Shown here piece after piece: positions 1 through 14,990 of a DNA stretch of 64,000 nt. The stretch covers positions 124,001 to 188,000 of the forward strand of contig JAPYMA010001288.1 in NCBI GenBank assembly GCA_035041965.1, in the 5' to 3' direction. The position numbers were made by a program, and so were the translations under genes. Source of the stretch: Anisakis pegreffii. Its lineage: Eukaryota; Nematoda; Chromadorea; Rhabditida; Anisakidae. The notes under the pieces were generated by a model. The model was not told the origin of the DNA. It worked only from the letters and a program-made list of their open reading frames with translations, and ran no database searches. Within the stretch, counting starts at the first letter, position 1, and every line of letters begins with the position of its first letter.

Positions 1-1850
1 TACTTCTTTTATCAACTCACGTCAATGCATTCATCACTATCCTTTCAGTTCACCATCTCATTTCTTCCTTTGAAATAAACAAGACAGTTGTTGTTGTTGT
101 TGTTTTCGTACTGAGATTCCTATTGAAATTCCACCGAGTTCGAGAGATTTGTATGTGTACTACACATCGCAATTATCGTCGTCATTCTCATCCCAGTTCC
201 ACTATTCATATGCTATCCACACCAATAACTATCATTCATCAGTCGCTATTTATCAAATCGTCTTGTCCGAGTTGTCCTTTAAGCGATCGCTTAATATATA
301 CTTCTTCATAGTTCACCTATATCATAGCATATCTTCATAAATTTAAACGTACATATTTTGCTCCTAACCACTTCGCATTTCATCTTTTGATCCTTTTATT
401 AATTTGTTTTGATAAATATACATGTTTCACATTTTTCATCTTCTTGGTCAGCCGTTCGACCACATCATCGCATATTTACTACAAACGGAAATGGAAAGAA
501 ACAAAATTTTTGTGCATTAAATCCATCATATTAACAGTTTTTGCAAATGAGCGTCAAAAACGACGCAATAAATGATAATTGACAAAAATAGATAGAATAA
601 ATGATAATTTAAAAAATAAATGATAATTGAACATGATAACAATTGTGATAACTTAGATAGGTCGATCTTTCGTTGAGTACTCCTGTTCTGCATGTTTTTA
701 TTGCCTATTCAGTCTTTTCGCCAGTTTTTTCGTATTAATAACCATATCCATTGACTGATTGGTCAACGAAATCAGAATTTCGAGAATTTATAATTGCGAA
801 CCATTGTGATATATGAGAATGAATCAAATCAATGTATCTGAAATATTCATTTCATTGCTGAAAGGCTTTCTTCGATAGTGATGCTTTCTGAGTTGATCAC
901 TCGATACTATAATTGTGATAATAACTGCAGATTATGCAGAAATGTCTGCTCCAGTTCCGTTACTATCGGTTTAGAACAACTCAGTTTTAAATTAGTTATT
1001 GTCTTATAGGTCAGTCGTCATTTAGATGTTTCGTCTGAAAAGACGTCCATGGAAAATTTAGATTCTTGTATTCTGCGTTCTATATTATTCAGGTAATCAA
1101 TTAGTTTATTGAATCCAGGAGCAGTGAGGGAAGACTTTGTATATGTGAAGAGTTTCCGCAACTCATCTCTGAAATCTAATGTAAATTCCAAAGATTAGAA
1201 AAGGACTGACCCGAAAATGAACTAATCGTCCGATGACGAGGAGAATCATACTTTTATTGTTGTTATTGCTGAATAAGAAGAACAGTTGTTATTGGATGAA
1301 AAGGTTGTTTAATGAATGTGAATAAAATAAATAGTGCAGTTAAGCAGCCGTTTCGTAGGAAGGTTGAAGTACTGAGATTTGATCTGGTTTGATGTAGACT
1401 GCCTATTATTGTTGTTGTTGAAAAACAGGAAAGTTTTGAGATCAGGTAGACGGTTACTTTTCGGTACTCTTCTAATATAACTGCCAGAGTACTCAAAATC
1501 AGCATAATTTTTTTCCCAAGCCCAAAATCTCTCATTTGATGGTCAATGTCTGCGTCGATTGATTACATCACATCTTTCTTTTGTTGTATTTTATCTCATT
1601 CCCTCTCTTACGTGCGATGTTGCCTTTTCATTGCGTCTACCCAGGTGCAACATTTCTTATGATGGATGCATCACTTAACTACACATATTTAAGACTTCAG
1701 ACAATGGTCCTCGATAACGGTGAATGACACTGTTGCGAAAACTGTGACATTAAGTTTGCTTCGTGATTTTGATGGCCTTAAAAAGAGCCGTTGAGTTTAA
1801 TTTGTGCCCTTCTGGTTCTACATTATATAGAGGGTACAGTTGTGCTGTTA
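1..1850. other. No supported gene
   Basis: AT-rich sequence with only short, low-scoring frames. A (GTT)6 run lies at 87-104. Nothing else recognised. Confidence 0.6.
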
Positions 1851-2762
1851 TCAGCTTCCACAAATTGAATAAATAGTTTTCTTCTCCAAATTCCTTTTTC
1901 CAAATGAACTGTTCCATGTTGACAGCAAGTTACGATCTGTACCGAACCGTAACTTAAGTTTGGATTTTAATTTGTGCCACATCAACTCCACTGCATTAGA
2001 GCAAGCTTCAGTAACTAGATTTGCAAAATTTTCCGAATAATGATTTACAGTTAAATGCTGACAATTTTGCGGCCCGTTTTTAGTACTGCCAAGTACCAAC
2101 TATAGCTCGGACGTAATAGTGTTGCTCGGTAAAATTTTATCAACAATATTAGGCAGAAATATATCTGCATTTCTTTTTTCCTTCAGTACCATGAAACATC
2201 GATCGATATTTCTTTTTACCCCTACGAAGATCCCCTACTGTTCCGTTACTCTCCCAATATTATATTTCCGTCGAGTTAACACTGCCTCATCTATTTCAAA
2301 TACACATGCAAGTCCATCAATGCGCACTGGATGGTCAGTGTATTACTGTACTGTAACCTCACGGAAGACATTCATCCAGTCGAACAGTGTACATGATCCT
2401 AACTTGCTTCTGTTATTTCTATTCATGTCACGCTGAACATCAAAATAAGTATGCCATTCCATGCGCCAGTGAAATGATAACTGGAATTTCTCCTTCGAAG
2501 ATAAATGGGTACCTTCCAGAAATGTACAAACCAAACACCCCAGCGTCTTTCTATAGCGTCTCATTTTACATCGATAAATCTCACTTTTGGCAAATTTCAC
2601 CTGTTTCATACTATCGGCACACTCACAGGCTAGAGCAGCATTAAGTATATGCATCAAGCCAAGTGACGCAAACCATTCCTCGAACTCATCGTCATCCGTG
2701 GCAATCTTAGCAAATACGTCACGAATTTTAAGCTTACAAATCTCATCCATACCGTCACACAA
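1851..2762 (-). pseudogene. Merlin-family (ISXO2-like) transposase relic
   Basis: Decayed DNA-transposon gene. The minus strand encodes, in order, a degenerate N-terminal zinc-binding region (ALACECADSMKQV), CTFLEGTHLSSKEKFQLSFH and LFDWMNVFREV, the pre-catalytic part typical of Merlin transposases. The ISXO2-type catalytic core follows: FEIDEAVLTRRKYNIGRVTE, RCFMVLKEKRNADIFLPNI, HLTVNHYSENFANLVTEACS and NAVELMWHK. Two in-frame stops (near 2240 and 2100) fall where the family usually has Trp, and the second catalytic Asp position reads Glu (TITSEL). It cannot make an active enzyme. I did not identify terminal repeats. Confidence 0.8.
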
Positions 2763-3965
2763 GCAACCGATTGTTCTACAGCTTCAAATGATGAGCTATG
2801 AAAGGAATCGTATCATTGCTGCGATCCTAGAGCTAGTGTATATTGAAGCACGAAATCAAACTTTGAGATCAAACTTGTCACGCATGACCTCTCCAAGTAT
2901 TAGACTTAAATGGATTGCGATAATCCTGGAAGCACTGTGGGCATTTTCAATTTAAGTGGGTTCTTTATGAACATCAACAATTCTGTTGCATTGTGTAGTG
3001 TTCACACTATCTCGAATTTGTCGTTCTTTTGACCTCTCCGTCCTCTTCATTGAAAAAACTTCTCAGCTGTTAGACGGATATGAACAGCGATACACACAAC
3101 GTTCGGAATCGAAGTCGAGAGAAAAGCGATGTGAAAAGGCTTTTTCCTTCGGATTTTGAATAATTTTGCTCATTTTCAGCATTCTGGCAGTCGAGCTAGA
3201 AGAAACAGCTTTTTTTTTTCTGGCAGGCAAACCAACTTTTTCTCTTGTAACCTGTCTTACCTTATCGCATTACCTTCCGGCACTTTTCACATCGCAACAA
3301 CTCTTCACAAAAATTTGTGTATTCATGGTGCCCTTTGAAGCAGTACTATTCTGTCAACGAAGAGAATTGATAGTGATTATTAATTTATATTGAGTTCCTT
3401 GGATCTCGTCCCAACTGGAGAACGTTTCGCCGAAACCTCGCAACATAAACTAATGTAAAACTCCATTCGAAACCCTACAGTATTTTTGCCGCACAGTACG
3501 ATTGCACATCATTGTTTTATCCAATTTGATATGCAGTCCATTCGTAGCTGATTTCATCTAGTTGAATTTGATTTGCGCATTGTCTTGAGCGAAAATTTAA
3601 TGGCTAATTGAATTATATTTTATGTCCAGAAAGTGACCCCAAAAATGAGAAATACATAGTCGTGTTTAAACCCTAGGTAGCATCTGTTAAGTGTGTCCTT
3701 TAAAATGACTGAAAGATCGGCTGAAAATGACGAGGACGAGAAATGAATAGAGAGAAATGGACTCAAGTTCGTTTTTCGAATATAGTAAAGACTGATTAAT
3801 GAATTGAGTGATTTTATAATTTGTAATATGTGTTTGTGTGGTTGATGATAGTGATATGGAAGTGGAGTTTGAATTGATTTGCTTACAATTAGCAAGTGAT
3901 ATATCAAATATTTTGAATTGATTAATGATGTTATGAATGCAAAAGTGTGTAATTTGGATGGCTGT

Positions 3966-3986
3966 AGCAGCAGCAGCAGCAGCAGG
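3966..3986. repeat. (CAG)n microsatellite
   Basis: Six to seven AGC units in otherwise unremarkable non-coding sequence. No open frame suggests a polyglutamine or polyalanine exon here. Confidence 0.85.
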
Positions 3987-6900
3987 AGTTAAATGAAAGA
4001 GGATAACGGGTGCGTGACATTATGAAATGAGTTGAAATTGTGATCGAGATTGTTGTATTGATGCCTAGTTGGAGCAATCGCTTTATCTATTACATCTTTG
4101 AACATATGCTTCGTCTACGGATCGAATTCAGTTATTATATTATCATTTTATTATTTACATTCATTATTCTTCCATTAATATTGTTGTAGTAAGTATATCA
4201 TTAATACAACAACAGCAAACTTATGCATTTGGTGTTAGATAATCGGGAATGGATGTGAAATATTATTGTCTTGCAGAAAATTGTCTTATTATGTGGTGTA
4301 TTGTGTGCTGATAAATATCTAAACAAATTATAACCTAATTAATCGAATGAATTTGAATGCGTCATTTGCATATCCATTCTACATTTTTCCATCATTGAAA
4401 TTTAATTACTCTTCAAGAAATATCAATCATTCGCTTCGATTGATCATGTTTCGGGAATTTTCGCTGAATCGTAGTGTTCGTCTACATTGCAGGACCATAG
4501 TCGGAAAAAATAGTTGGCATGAATCATTATATGCTCGTTGTTGAGTGAGTCATTACTCAAAATCACATAGTGTTAAACTGAGAGAGAGTCTCATCAGGTT
4601 CAACAGCGAAATTTCTTTGTGAGGTGACGATAATAAGTTTAAGTTTTTGATAATAAGTTTTTGACAAAAGTTTATTCTGTTAATATTACTCATCCTGCTA
4701 ATGAAGCATTCTTGGCATTCGGAAGCGAACATCTGCTAGAATTATTCATCAAATATCAAACGATTATTCGCTTTAGTGAGGATGAAATGCATCCAATTGA
4801 TTCTCACGCTGAAATGATATCTTTTCAGTCAAAAATGATCAATTTGATTTCAGCAAAAATTCCAGCGGAAGTTTAATCAGGTTGTTTTGTTAGATTCGTT
4901 GAACGAATGCTGCAATTCTTGTACGTCAGTAGCGATCAAATGACTGATTATTAGATCAGAGACCGAACAGAAAAGAATTTTGAGAAGGTGTTTTTCGCAA
5001 GATGAAGTGATTGAGTCCTAGCATAGAAAGTAAGTATGAGTCTTGATGATAATAGAAATAGATGACAGTGGTGGGGTATGATGTGAATGAACGATTTATA
5101 TCGCTAACATATTGTGAAGGTTCGCTTGAAATGATAATTTCTTGTGAAGTGAAGTATGTGATTAGATTTTTGAACCGTCTTAATCATATTTGTTTGATTG
5201 AAGGTGCGTTATCTGAATTAAATGGGTAGGGGGATGGGTTATCGAAGGGTTGTCCAACGCTTCTGTATGCCATATACGTCTATAAACGCTTCAATATCTT
5301 TCTTCGTCGAAAAAAATTAAGAGCATGCTTTGATTCATCACTCAGTTATTTTAAGTAAACTCATTCTTCATTCATATGATCCTCAGTGCGATTCAGTGTG
5401 ATATTCTTTCAAGGAAAGAAATTGACTTGGTTTACTGCTATCATATCGAACGAATCAATTCATTTCGCCATTCTTCTCAATGAAACCGCACCGATTAACC
5501 GTAATATGTGCATATGTTTCAGTGGTAATCAGTTTCAGCTTACATCATTGTAACGTACGCATTTTGTTCATTTGTTGCGGATTGTCATTCACATGCAATT
5601 TTGAAAATATATTGCTGACCACGTTTTTTCTTTAACAAACACCGTATATTTTAGAGAGGCTTTACTTGTCCGCGAAAAGTTAACAGTTTTGCATATTGTA
5701 TTTATGGAGCAGCGGTAATAATTATATCGTAATGGTTTAATGTACCGGATGGGTAAGTTTTTGTCGGCAGAGGTTTGGGGAAGAGTGAATGGAAAATGTA
5801 GTTCATGTGGAATATTATGATCGTTTTCATAATGTTTCACAACGAACAGCTGTGTTAATATTCACGAATAACTATGTGCATATATATGCACAAACAAACA
5901 ACACATACGAATATCAGCCATATAGAATGTTGAAGTCCAAATTTTTGTGCCACAAGTTCTAGAGCTTATCAACGAAAGCTCATATCAGCTGAATTGATTT
6001 CATTACGAGAATGTTTTTTGAAGAAATTATTTGTTTTTACGTAAAACGAGCATATTTCTCTCCTTAATTTTTCTTTCAATTGCTGTTCTCTTTTTTTTTC
6101 TGAAAGAAACATAAACCAATATCAATAGTTACACGAGTATACTTGGGATGTATATTGTACACTGGTTTCTCTGTTTGCTTTTAAGATTCATTATTGCACT
6201 GTTGTAAGAGTATTTAATGTAGCTCACAGAAATAGCTTGACTTTCGTATGAAAAAAATTTTTCCGAAACACCAATCACAAAAGTTCTGATCAAGCACTTA
6301 CGTTGTTTTATCTCAGTTCCTTCTTGTTCTACAATATATGTGTGGTGTAACTGGAAAACGCGGGAAACTCTGAAATTCATGCGGGTCAATTTAGCACACT
6401 GAGCATTAACTTAAGTCAAAGCTTGGACCTGATTCAAATAAATGAAGCTAGACGGTGTTCGAGTGATTTCTGCAGGTAGTCGATGAACTGTATGGTTATC
6501 AATGCGTAATGTTTGTAGCGCCGCTGAAATATGTCAGATAGTTTATTTGCTCCATTGTCCCCCATCTTGCGTGTTCTTTTTTGAAATACGAACAAAAGAG
6601 AGTATGTTGTAACCAATCTCGATATGGTTCTCATTTTTCCTCATAATCTCACTTTACTGTCATAAATCCGGCTTAATAATTCACCTTAATGCATATCTCA
6701 TATTTCTTGAGAATCTTGCCTATTTTAATGAACATACCATTTCGTCGCGATTTTATTCACCATTTAAGTTGGGTGAACTTGCTTCCAAACGTGAAAGAAT
6801 AAATCACGTTCAGTTGGCATTAAATCAGCCTAGCCTCAACACTGAAGTGTTACAAGTGTAATACTTTTCATGACAGATGAACGAATGAATCCTGTTGTTG

Positions 6901-9900
6901 TATGATAACGGTTGCATAAAACAGCGCGAAGTGTTATAAAGAACTGTTATGTTTATGAGTTGACGATGCTAAATTATTTATTCTTTTAATGTTATGTGCA
7001 ATGATTGTGTGTAGTTGTAAATGTTGAACTAAATAGCTGAAAGTAGTAGAATGAATTGATGGATCGTAATCAGTGCGCTGATTTGTGCTGAGGTGAGGTG
7101 AGATGAGGCAAGGAAAGTTGAGGTAAAAGTTGAACGAATGGAATGGTTCAATTTAAGCTGAACAACTGCTCTTGTTTGTTTGTTCTTATTACGTATGCAT
7201 CATAATTATCTTCTTGTTGGTTGCAGTCAGATTTGATCTGATTCATTTTCACTTCTTAGTTCATTAAATACTCTTCAGCCTTCGGTGAAATTTCCGTCTT
7301 ATCAGCACTTCATTATGTGCATTGCCTTGTGATGTTTCCGGTGATAACATGTGCTTGATGAATTTGAGTTGCTAGGCATGCTTTAATCAATTATTATTTA
7401 CTTTCGTATTAAAGTACCAGGAAAGATTCTAATTACTTCCTTATCGAGTACATTTGTTAGGTGATTTTTTTAAAAATTAAATTTGATATTTGCAGAATGC
7501 TGGCATTACATTACATCTATATATAGTGGAGGAAGTCATATGAATTGTCAAAATTTAATGTATTGCCTTCCACATTGAAAATATGATAATAACCAAGCAC
7601 TCAAGCAATTATTTATGCGGTTTCATGCATTCACATTTGCAAATGAGTGGTTTTTTGTGGAGAATTATTCGAATAATTGCGTTTTTTTTGTTTTAAATTT
7701 AATTTTGAACGAAAACCAATTAAATTATTCAGTGCAATTTTTCAACTAAGCTACCACTTCAGGTGCATTCGAAGATTTTACACACAGCTATCATCGTCTG
7801 TAGTTCATTTTTTCATGAAAATTGAAATTATGCGAATTTTGTTCAATATTGACCGTAATAATGCACAAATCTTATCGAACAAAGGTAGTTAGTCATGAGT
7901 TTCACACTCTCAGTTCCGTTATTATTAATGTATTTTTGATTATTGTTCAGTCGTGAAGAATTGAATTAATATTTTAAGTAGAACTGTTCTTTCGTAATCG
8001 AATGTTTGTCTTCTACTTGTGTAATTGAAATGATTGATAATATCCAGTTTATTAGTGGTCATTTTTGATTGAAAAGAATGCATCATTTCACAGTGAGACA
8101 AATGCAATGCTCTTATTGTTTTTAACAGCTTTGGCCACTGCAGTAAACGATCGTTGTTCCATTTCCAGTGGCAACAGCGTACTGTTGAGTTGGATTAAAT
8201 ACGATATTATAATTGTTTTTATTTAGTATCGAATGCACTCTACAGGTAATTCGAATGAGCGAATTTGGGCGATTGTTTGTTGTGAGAAACGTGCTGAAAC
8301 GTTAGAAGAAGCGGGATGAAAAGATTTCTTTGGAGGGATAGAATTTTGGAATCATCTGTTCAGCAGACGTGCTTATTTTGATTTATTTCAATATTCCGTT
8401 CATTTAAAGCCGTTTTTTAAAATCATTTCAAAAATAATTACGCGATTATTCGTGTTGTTTTTTGTGCGAATTATTAGTGAATTATGTGATTTGACGTATA
8501 TTCGCTGCTTGGTGAATGTGATTTTTATATTTCCAACTTCACTGAACAACATTCCTCTTATCATCGTCATCACTTCACAGTTACACTCATGCACATAAAT
8601 ACTGATCCAGATATACGATTTTATATGGCTTATCATTATTGTTATGAGGATGTGGCCATCGTCTGAAGTTTCGCTTTCGGTTGCTGGAGGCTCAATTTAT
8701 ATTTCTTTTTCATCTTCGAAATGCCATTCAGTAAAACAAATTTCTCTTCGGCATTTCCATTTTTTTAAAATTGAAAATCTCACAAGTCCTGTCTGTGCAG
8801 AATCTTAAATGTTATTATTTCTAGTGAAGTAATCAAAAACGAACTTATTGATTCGATTACGATAATGCGACTGCAAACTTCACATTATCTTGTAAATCAG
8901 TCAGTCAAAGCTAGAGATTGTTTCCAATATGAGATGCACACGTGAGCCAATGAATTGCTAAAGTTATAGCATGTTTTGTTGGTTCAGCCTTTTTGTGACA
9001 TGATTCCCATCGTCCATGTTTTTTGTGAACATTAAGAAAGCATATGAAATGCGCCTAAGAGCATTTGATTATTGATGAAGTATGGATTCAATAACCAACT
9101 TGATTGTCACATAATACATCAAAATACTCAATTGTTTCGATTTTTTGTTTTGTTCATTTTATATTTTCCTCGATTCGTACGCATAGTGAATGGACAGATG
9201 AAAGTAGCATAACACTGAAACTCTCATGTTTTTTTACCAACTTCCGGCGCTGTGTTTTCATTTCAACAACAAAGGATGGTGGCTGATCGGTCGACCTCAC
9301 AGTTACGCTCCAGCAGCTGATAAAACTTTCGGCTTCTTCAAGCGTCATTACTTTTTTCGTTATCTGCTTCGAAAAATCGACTGTATGGAATCAGCCTTTT
9401 CAACCGTTTATTCCAAATTTTACTCCTTTGGCAGAAAGCTTCCTAATTTCAAAACGCTTTTCTTCGTGTAGTTTGTATGAATATCCTCTCCAGATTCACT
9501 TTATTTATTCAAGATGCCAGTTTTGTTTCGGTTCGGAACAATATCTGAGTCACTTATCATATTTTTATTGTCGTATTCCATGAATTGGTGGAAAATCGTT
9601 GTGTAGGTGAAGCCAATTATCTTTCCGATGAGTATACACATACAACAGTCGGGGAATTGAATTGAAAATGTGGTCAGTGTGTTTCAAAGCCAAACGAATT
9701 CAACTTGAAGGTTTTGTTTGGTTTTTGCAATGAATGAATATAAGTAAGTTTGGCATTCAAAAACTATTCGTTGACAAGCAAAGCGGATCAGATTGCTTAA
9801 CTGTAATGATTGAAAAGTTTGCTTTTTAATGCTAAAAATTTTGATTGGTTTATGCGATTTATATGTGATGTGTGTATGCAGTGGAATGCACAGTATTGTT

Positions 9901-12900
9901 GTTGTTGCTGTGGAGTGAACGTTTTTTTTTAAATAATCGAACGATTGAGTGCTTCGTATTTTTGTATAAGCGCAAACAAATCTTTCAACGAATTGTTATC
10001 AGTACACTATTTGAACGTTTGTTACTTACACTGGTATAGACAAGGAAGGATTTGTTTGCAGAGAGAATATGAAAATTTTTTAGAGGAAATACTCATCAAT
10101 TAAGTCCAAAAAAATGTTGATGAACAATTTGTCGAAGATATTTTCGAGGATTTCAGTTCGGAGTTTATCCACCCGTCCCATCCTTTCATCTTTGCAAAGC
10201 ACGCGATTGATTCGATTTGGTGATAGCTGATGATGAGGGATTTTATTTTCGTTTGTTAAATTGGAAAAATAATTCAAATCTTTTAGATTCTTGTTTGCTC
10301 GGAACTAGTGATGAGTTCGTTTTCTGTTTTCACTTAAAATACGGCAGACGATTTCGTAAAAGATTGCACATTCGAAATTGAAATACACGTTTCCGTCTTA
10401 CTGACAGATCGTTCATTGCTGCATATCTAGTGTATTAATCCACATAGCATGTCAGTTCGTTTTCTTAGTTAAAAACGTTGTCTTTGCTTGTTTTTGTCTC
10501 TCCCACTTTTACTACTTAAAGCATCCAAAATGCCAAACTTTCTCGATTAGAAAATAAATTTTGTTGAAGATTTCAGTGAGCCTTTCCGTTGAACCGGAAG
10601 GATATTAAGTCGTCGAATTTACCAAGACCAACTGAATACATGATATTGTTGTGGAAAAGAATTTGGTTGATTGATTTTGACTATTCGTTTTTTGTGGAAT
10701 ATAGATAACCAAACGTAATATTAAGAAAGTTAAAAAATGAATTGATTTTGACGCGATTACTGAAGGCTGAATTTTTGAGTGCCTTATAATTACACGGTAC
10801 GATTGCAATTAGATGGGTGAAAAGATTGAAAAATTACTCATCCATAAATATACCTTCACCGATATTTTGCTATTCCGTTTTTTTTTCAAAAATTGCTAGC
10901 TTCTTTTTTCGGATTGTCCACTTGATCGACTGAATTTATGGAAATTTGTTGCAAGCATTTTATAAAAACGCAACATGCATCACAGCTACATGAAGTGTTG
11001 TATCGATGAAAAGTCACGCTCGATGAATTCTCATCGTATGAAACATTGTACAGTGTTTTGAGAAAAACAACTGATACATATGAAACAAAAACAACTGATG
11101 CAGAAAAATATGGGATACAACTTATCGTTTTAATCAAATATCCTCGCTTCGCTGACTTTTACATAATCGAGAAAATGCGAGATGTCATAAGCCTAATGTC
11201 GAGATTCCACTATCGTTGATGGCTTCATTTAATTCTTCTAAAAAATTAGCAATCATTTTGTTAAGTCGATATGATCTTGATAGACATATAACAATGATAT
11301 GGAATGGGATGTGGCTATTCATAAATTCAGTGTGACAGTTTTAATTTTTGAATTTCTGCGCTACTTTGTAGCTTTTGTCGAATTGTTTTTACTTGCAGAA
11401 ACGCTACAAATGAATTGTTGAAACGTTTTGTTGAATGCATTTATTTCATATATCTACATATATTTAAGCAATAATCTCGTCTCGTCTCATTTGTGATATA
11501 ATAACTAAAGTTCATACTGCCACCCATAGCTGCAGTAACTGCTGCAGCAGCTATAGCTGCACATCGTTCACTTTTTGTGTCTTCTCTCAACGTGCGGCAA
11601 ATACGTGTATTGATTGACTGCAGCAATCACTCGTTAACACGAAGTCACATACAAGTGTGAATTCTATTCGGTGAGTTTTCATTCGAATGTAGCTTCTGCG
11701 ATCGGTACAAAAACATGATTTGATGCCCAGTATAATATTTATTATGATGAATTCTCAATAAATCTTATCTTCATTAATCATTTATTCATTCATTTTTTTT
11801 CTGTTAGTCATTTAAGAAACAGTCTCAAATCTGAACCATCGATCATCATCAACGTTGGCGCCGTCATTAAAATTTGTGCTTTGCATTAGTAATGTGAAAG
11901 TAAGCATTTTGCGAATAAAAGAGAAATTGTGGTTTTAAGTTATGCTATAAAGTTTGCGATGATTTTTTATAAAAGAAGCTGCAGTTGTTGTTGCCGTGAA
12001 GAAATTCATGATTCATCTCTATGAAACTCTTCGGAAATAGCTTGAAGTAGATTTCATGATCCTTGCAATAGCACTCTTATGATATCCGGAAGAAGCATTC
12101 TGTGTTGCTGTTGAATCTCTTTTGCAGGCTTGTTGATCATTTAAACGATTTTCAATCCTTTCATTAACACAAATTTCTTGTGTTTTTAATAGCTGCTGCA
12201 CCGTTGCACTGATTTTTCACTCGTTCTCTAAACCTTGTTCTGTTTGAAAATTTATGTTCTGTGTCTGAAGTAGCAAAGATGGTTTGAATTGCAATCATTA
12301 TATTTGTGCTGTAAAATGCCATTCAAATCATCCCAATTATCAATTTTTGAAACCAAAAAGGTTAATTATTCTTCCTGATCAAACAAAATTCCAATCTTTC
12401 AGTTGTTTTTTTCCAACAATCTTATATAAATCCAGTTGTAATTTCTTCTTGTTCTACAGATGAACGGATGCACCGAATGATTATTCTGCAAACATCTTTC
12501 AAAACGATTTTATCTTTGTAGTAACTGGCTGTCATATAGTATTGTGCATTTTGTGTGATTCTTCTGCAGACTAAACACTCTATTTGCCAGTAATAATTGC
12601 TATGAACTGAGGGAAGAGTCTGATGTTTGATGGATAATAGTCGTTCAAGATCCCATCTCGTTCAGCTTTGTCACAGTTCACTCATTTATTTACATATTTC
12701 GTATTACAAAATTAAAATACAGGTTAACTGCGAGTGAAGAATTACATTTCTGTCTGAAGTATGTGAATCACTAGTACTTTTTCTTGCTAACTGCATTTGA
12801 TTTTGCAGTGAGTTTACCTGACGTCTCAAAACGTCGATTTCAAATGGTCGTTTTGCTATTCGTATCAAGCATTTATCGCGAACATTGTTTCTTTATGTGC

Positions 12901-14699
12901 CAATCTAATTTTGCGTGTGAAGTGTAATGAGAAGCATCATTAACTTTTGCACGACCTAGAATTTGCTGCAAACCAAGCGGTTCTCTCAACTATGTGACTG
13001 TGATATTTTCGTAAAATTTGACCGATTATCATTTACGGAGAACACCAATGAAGAATGAATAATTTGTTCGTTAATGAACGTTGTGAATGAATGCCAGCGA
13101 CAAGATTGCTGCCTACAGTTTGTGCTATAATAGCAGCCTCGTTTGCGTATCCTGCGATAGCCGTCCGGTTTGCTTCATCCTCTTAAACGTTTAAGTAAGC
13201 CGAAATTTCGCAACACTAACCCTTTAGAGTCGTGCAATTGAAGTACAATTTAGAATTTTGTTGTACATTACTCTCTTCAAACTAACTAACACAGATGTAA
13301 ACTCAGTTTCCTTGAAATGTAATGTTTTCTGAATGTGGCAAAGTTGGACTTTTTAATAGTAACAAGCGCACATTTTCTCCGTCCTTGTTTAAAGCACTTG
13401 TGCAGCATGAAGTGAGCCTCTTGAATTCATATGCGAATAGTCCATGACCAGTAGTGGTTGGTCGTCGTCGAGAAAGGAAGCACTTCTTCGGGGACTAGAA
13501 AGTCGGACAACAAATCGATCAGGAAAGAGCTGCGGCCTCTTGATAAGCAAAATCTCGACGGTTTTTGCAGTCATAGGGTCAGGCAACTTTTGAAATATGG
13601 AAGTGTCACGTCTTCAACACATTCTTTTTAAACTATTGCGTTCCTAATCAATCAGAAAACAACTTATACGACAAAAATACGGGCAATCACATCATAAAAT
13701 CTTGAAACAAAGCATCAGTACTGTAAAACAAATGCAGTTCAGATAAAACATCAACTATAGATTTTTGGGATAAAATCTTAACGTTTTTTGCAAATAACTT
13801 CAGTGGGTTAACATTCAGTACCTTATATTGGAGATAGAAGAACAAACGTATTCCTCGACAAATTTACTTCTGAAATTAGCAAATGCTTCAAACCGATTAA
13901 AATAACAAAGCAAAGCTTTGCGATCACTCCATTCAGCGGATCAGTAGTTGGTGCACGATTAGGTTCGAGGAATTTGGTAATCAGTGGGTCTCTTTCGTCC
14001 GCTGGGGCATTTGTTTGGTTGCAGAATATTGTATTGCGCTTCGACTTCAACACACAAGTATCCTGATCCTCTTGGATCCTCTTTCTTGGACGATCCTCTT
14101 GCTTTGCAATTTCACCGCACAGATTACATCACGCAGCTCCGTTGTCTTTTTTGAAAGAAAATATTCCCATAATCGAGAATGATTACCGTGTTTTTGGTAT
14201 ATCCGAAGGATCTTTCATTGTTTGAAGATGTGTCTTAAATGGGAAATTGATGGATCATAACAAATGGAGGACGAAGCAGCGGTTATAAAGAAATACGAAG
14301 TTCTTGTTCATTGTTTTCGGAGAAACGGAAGCTGAGTTGGCGTCATTATACCGTGATTCATCTTTTTCTTACAGCTTAGGCGATAAACAACAAATATAAC
14401 TGCATACAAATGACCTCAGAATGATTAATGCGTGGTTAGAGATGAGTATATTGCCAAAGTTGCCTTATTTCATCAAATCTCGAATCACGCGATTTTCCAG
14501 AACTTGAATCTTGGGATCGGAATTCGAAAGTCGGGGTCTCGTTGAAATCCTAGCGAAGCTTTTTAGTATCATTTGTCTCTGAGAACTATTGGTAATGTCA
14601 TCTTTTCGATTCATCAGTATCCATCTGTTTTAATCGCAACATTTCGTTGCTAATGTACGCATTCCTCGCAGTTATGTGCACCAAGAAGAATATTGAATA

Positions 14700-14990
14700 T
14701 TTGACTTGGAGCTGGAATGGAATAAGACGCGAACGGCAGCCAAACATTGAATTAGAAAATTTAGTTTAAGAACTGGAATCGGGACCGAACTTATTAAAAA
14801 TTCGTGGGCGTAGCTGAATTTCCGAAAACTGGGTGCTGGAGCCGAAGCTATGAAAAAAAAGCAGGGGCCGAAATTTTGGAGATTTGGGACCGGATCTGGA
14901 GCGGGATACAGGACTTCGAAACGTCTGGGGCTAGAGTCGGAACAAAAGTTTCAAACATGCGAAAGATGGAGCTGGAACCGGATTGAGTCA
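14700..14990. repeat. Degenerate purine-rich tandem repeat (GGAnCCGGAnC-like)
   Basis: The + strand repeats loosely related units such as CTGGAATCGGGACCG, CTGGAGCCGAAGC, GGACCGGATCTGGAGCGGGA and GCTGGAACCGGATTG over about 290 bp. The strand asymmetry and unit spacing suggest an eroded minisatellite. The open frame across it is a by-product. Confidence 0.55.

Noticed and set aside
13389..14053. Two minus-strand frames of 65 and 76 codons
   Set aside because: No recognisable motif, no phase-compatible splice partners found.
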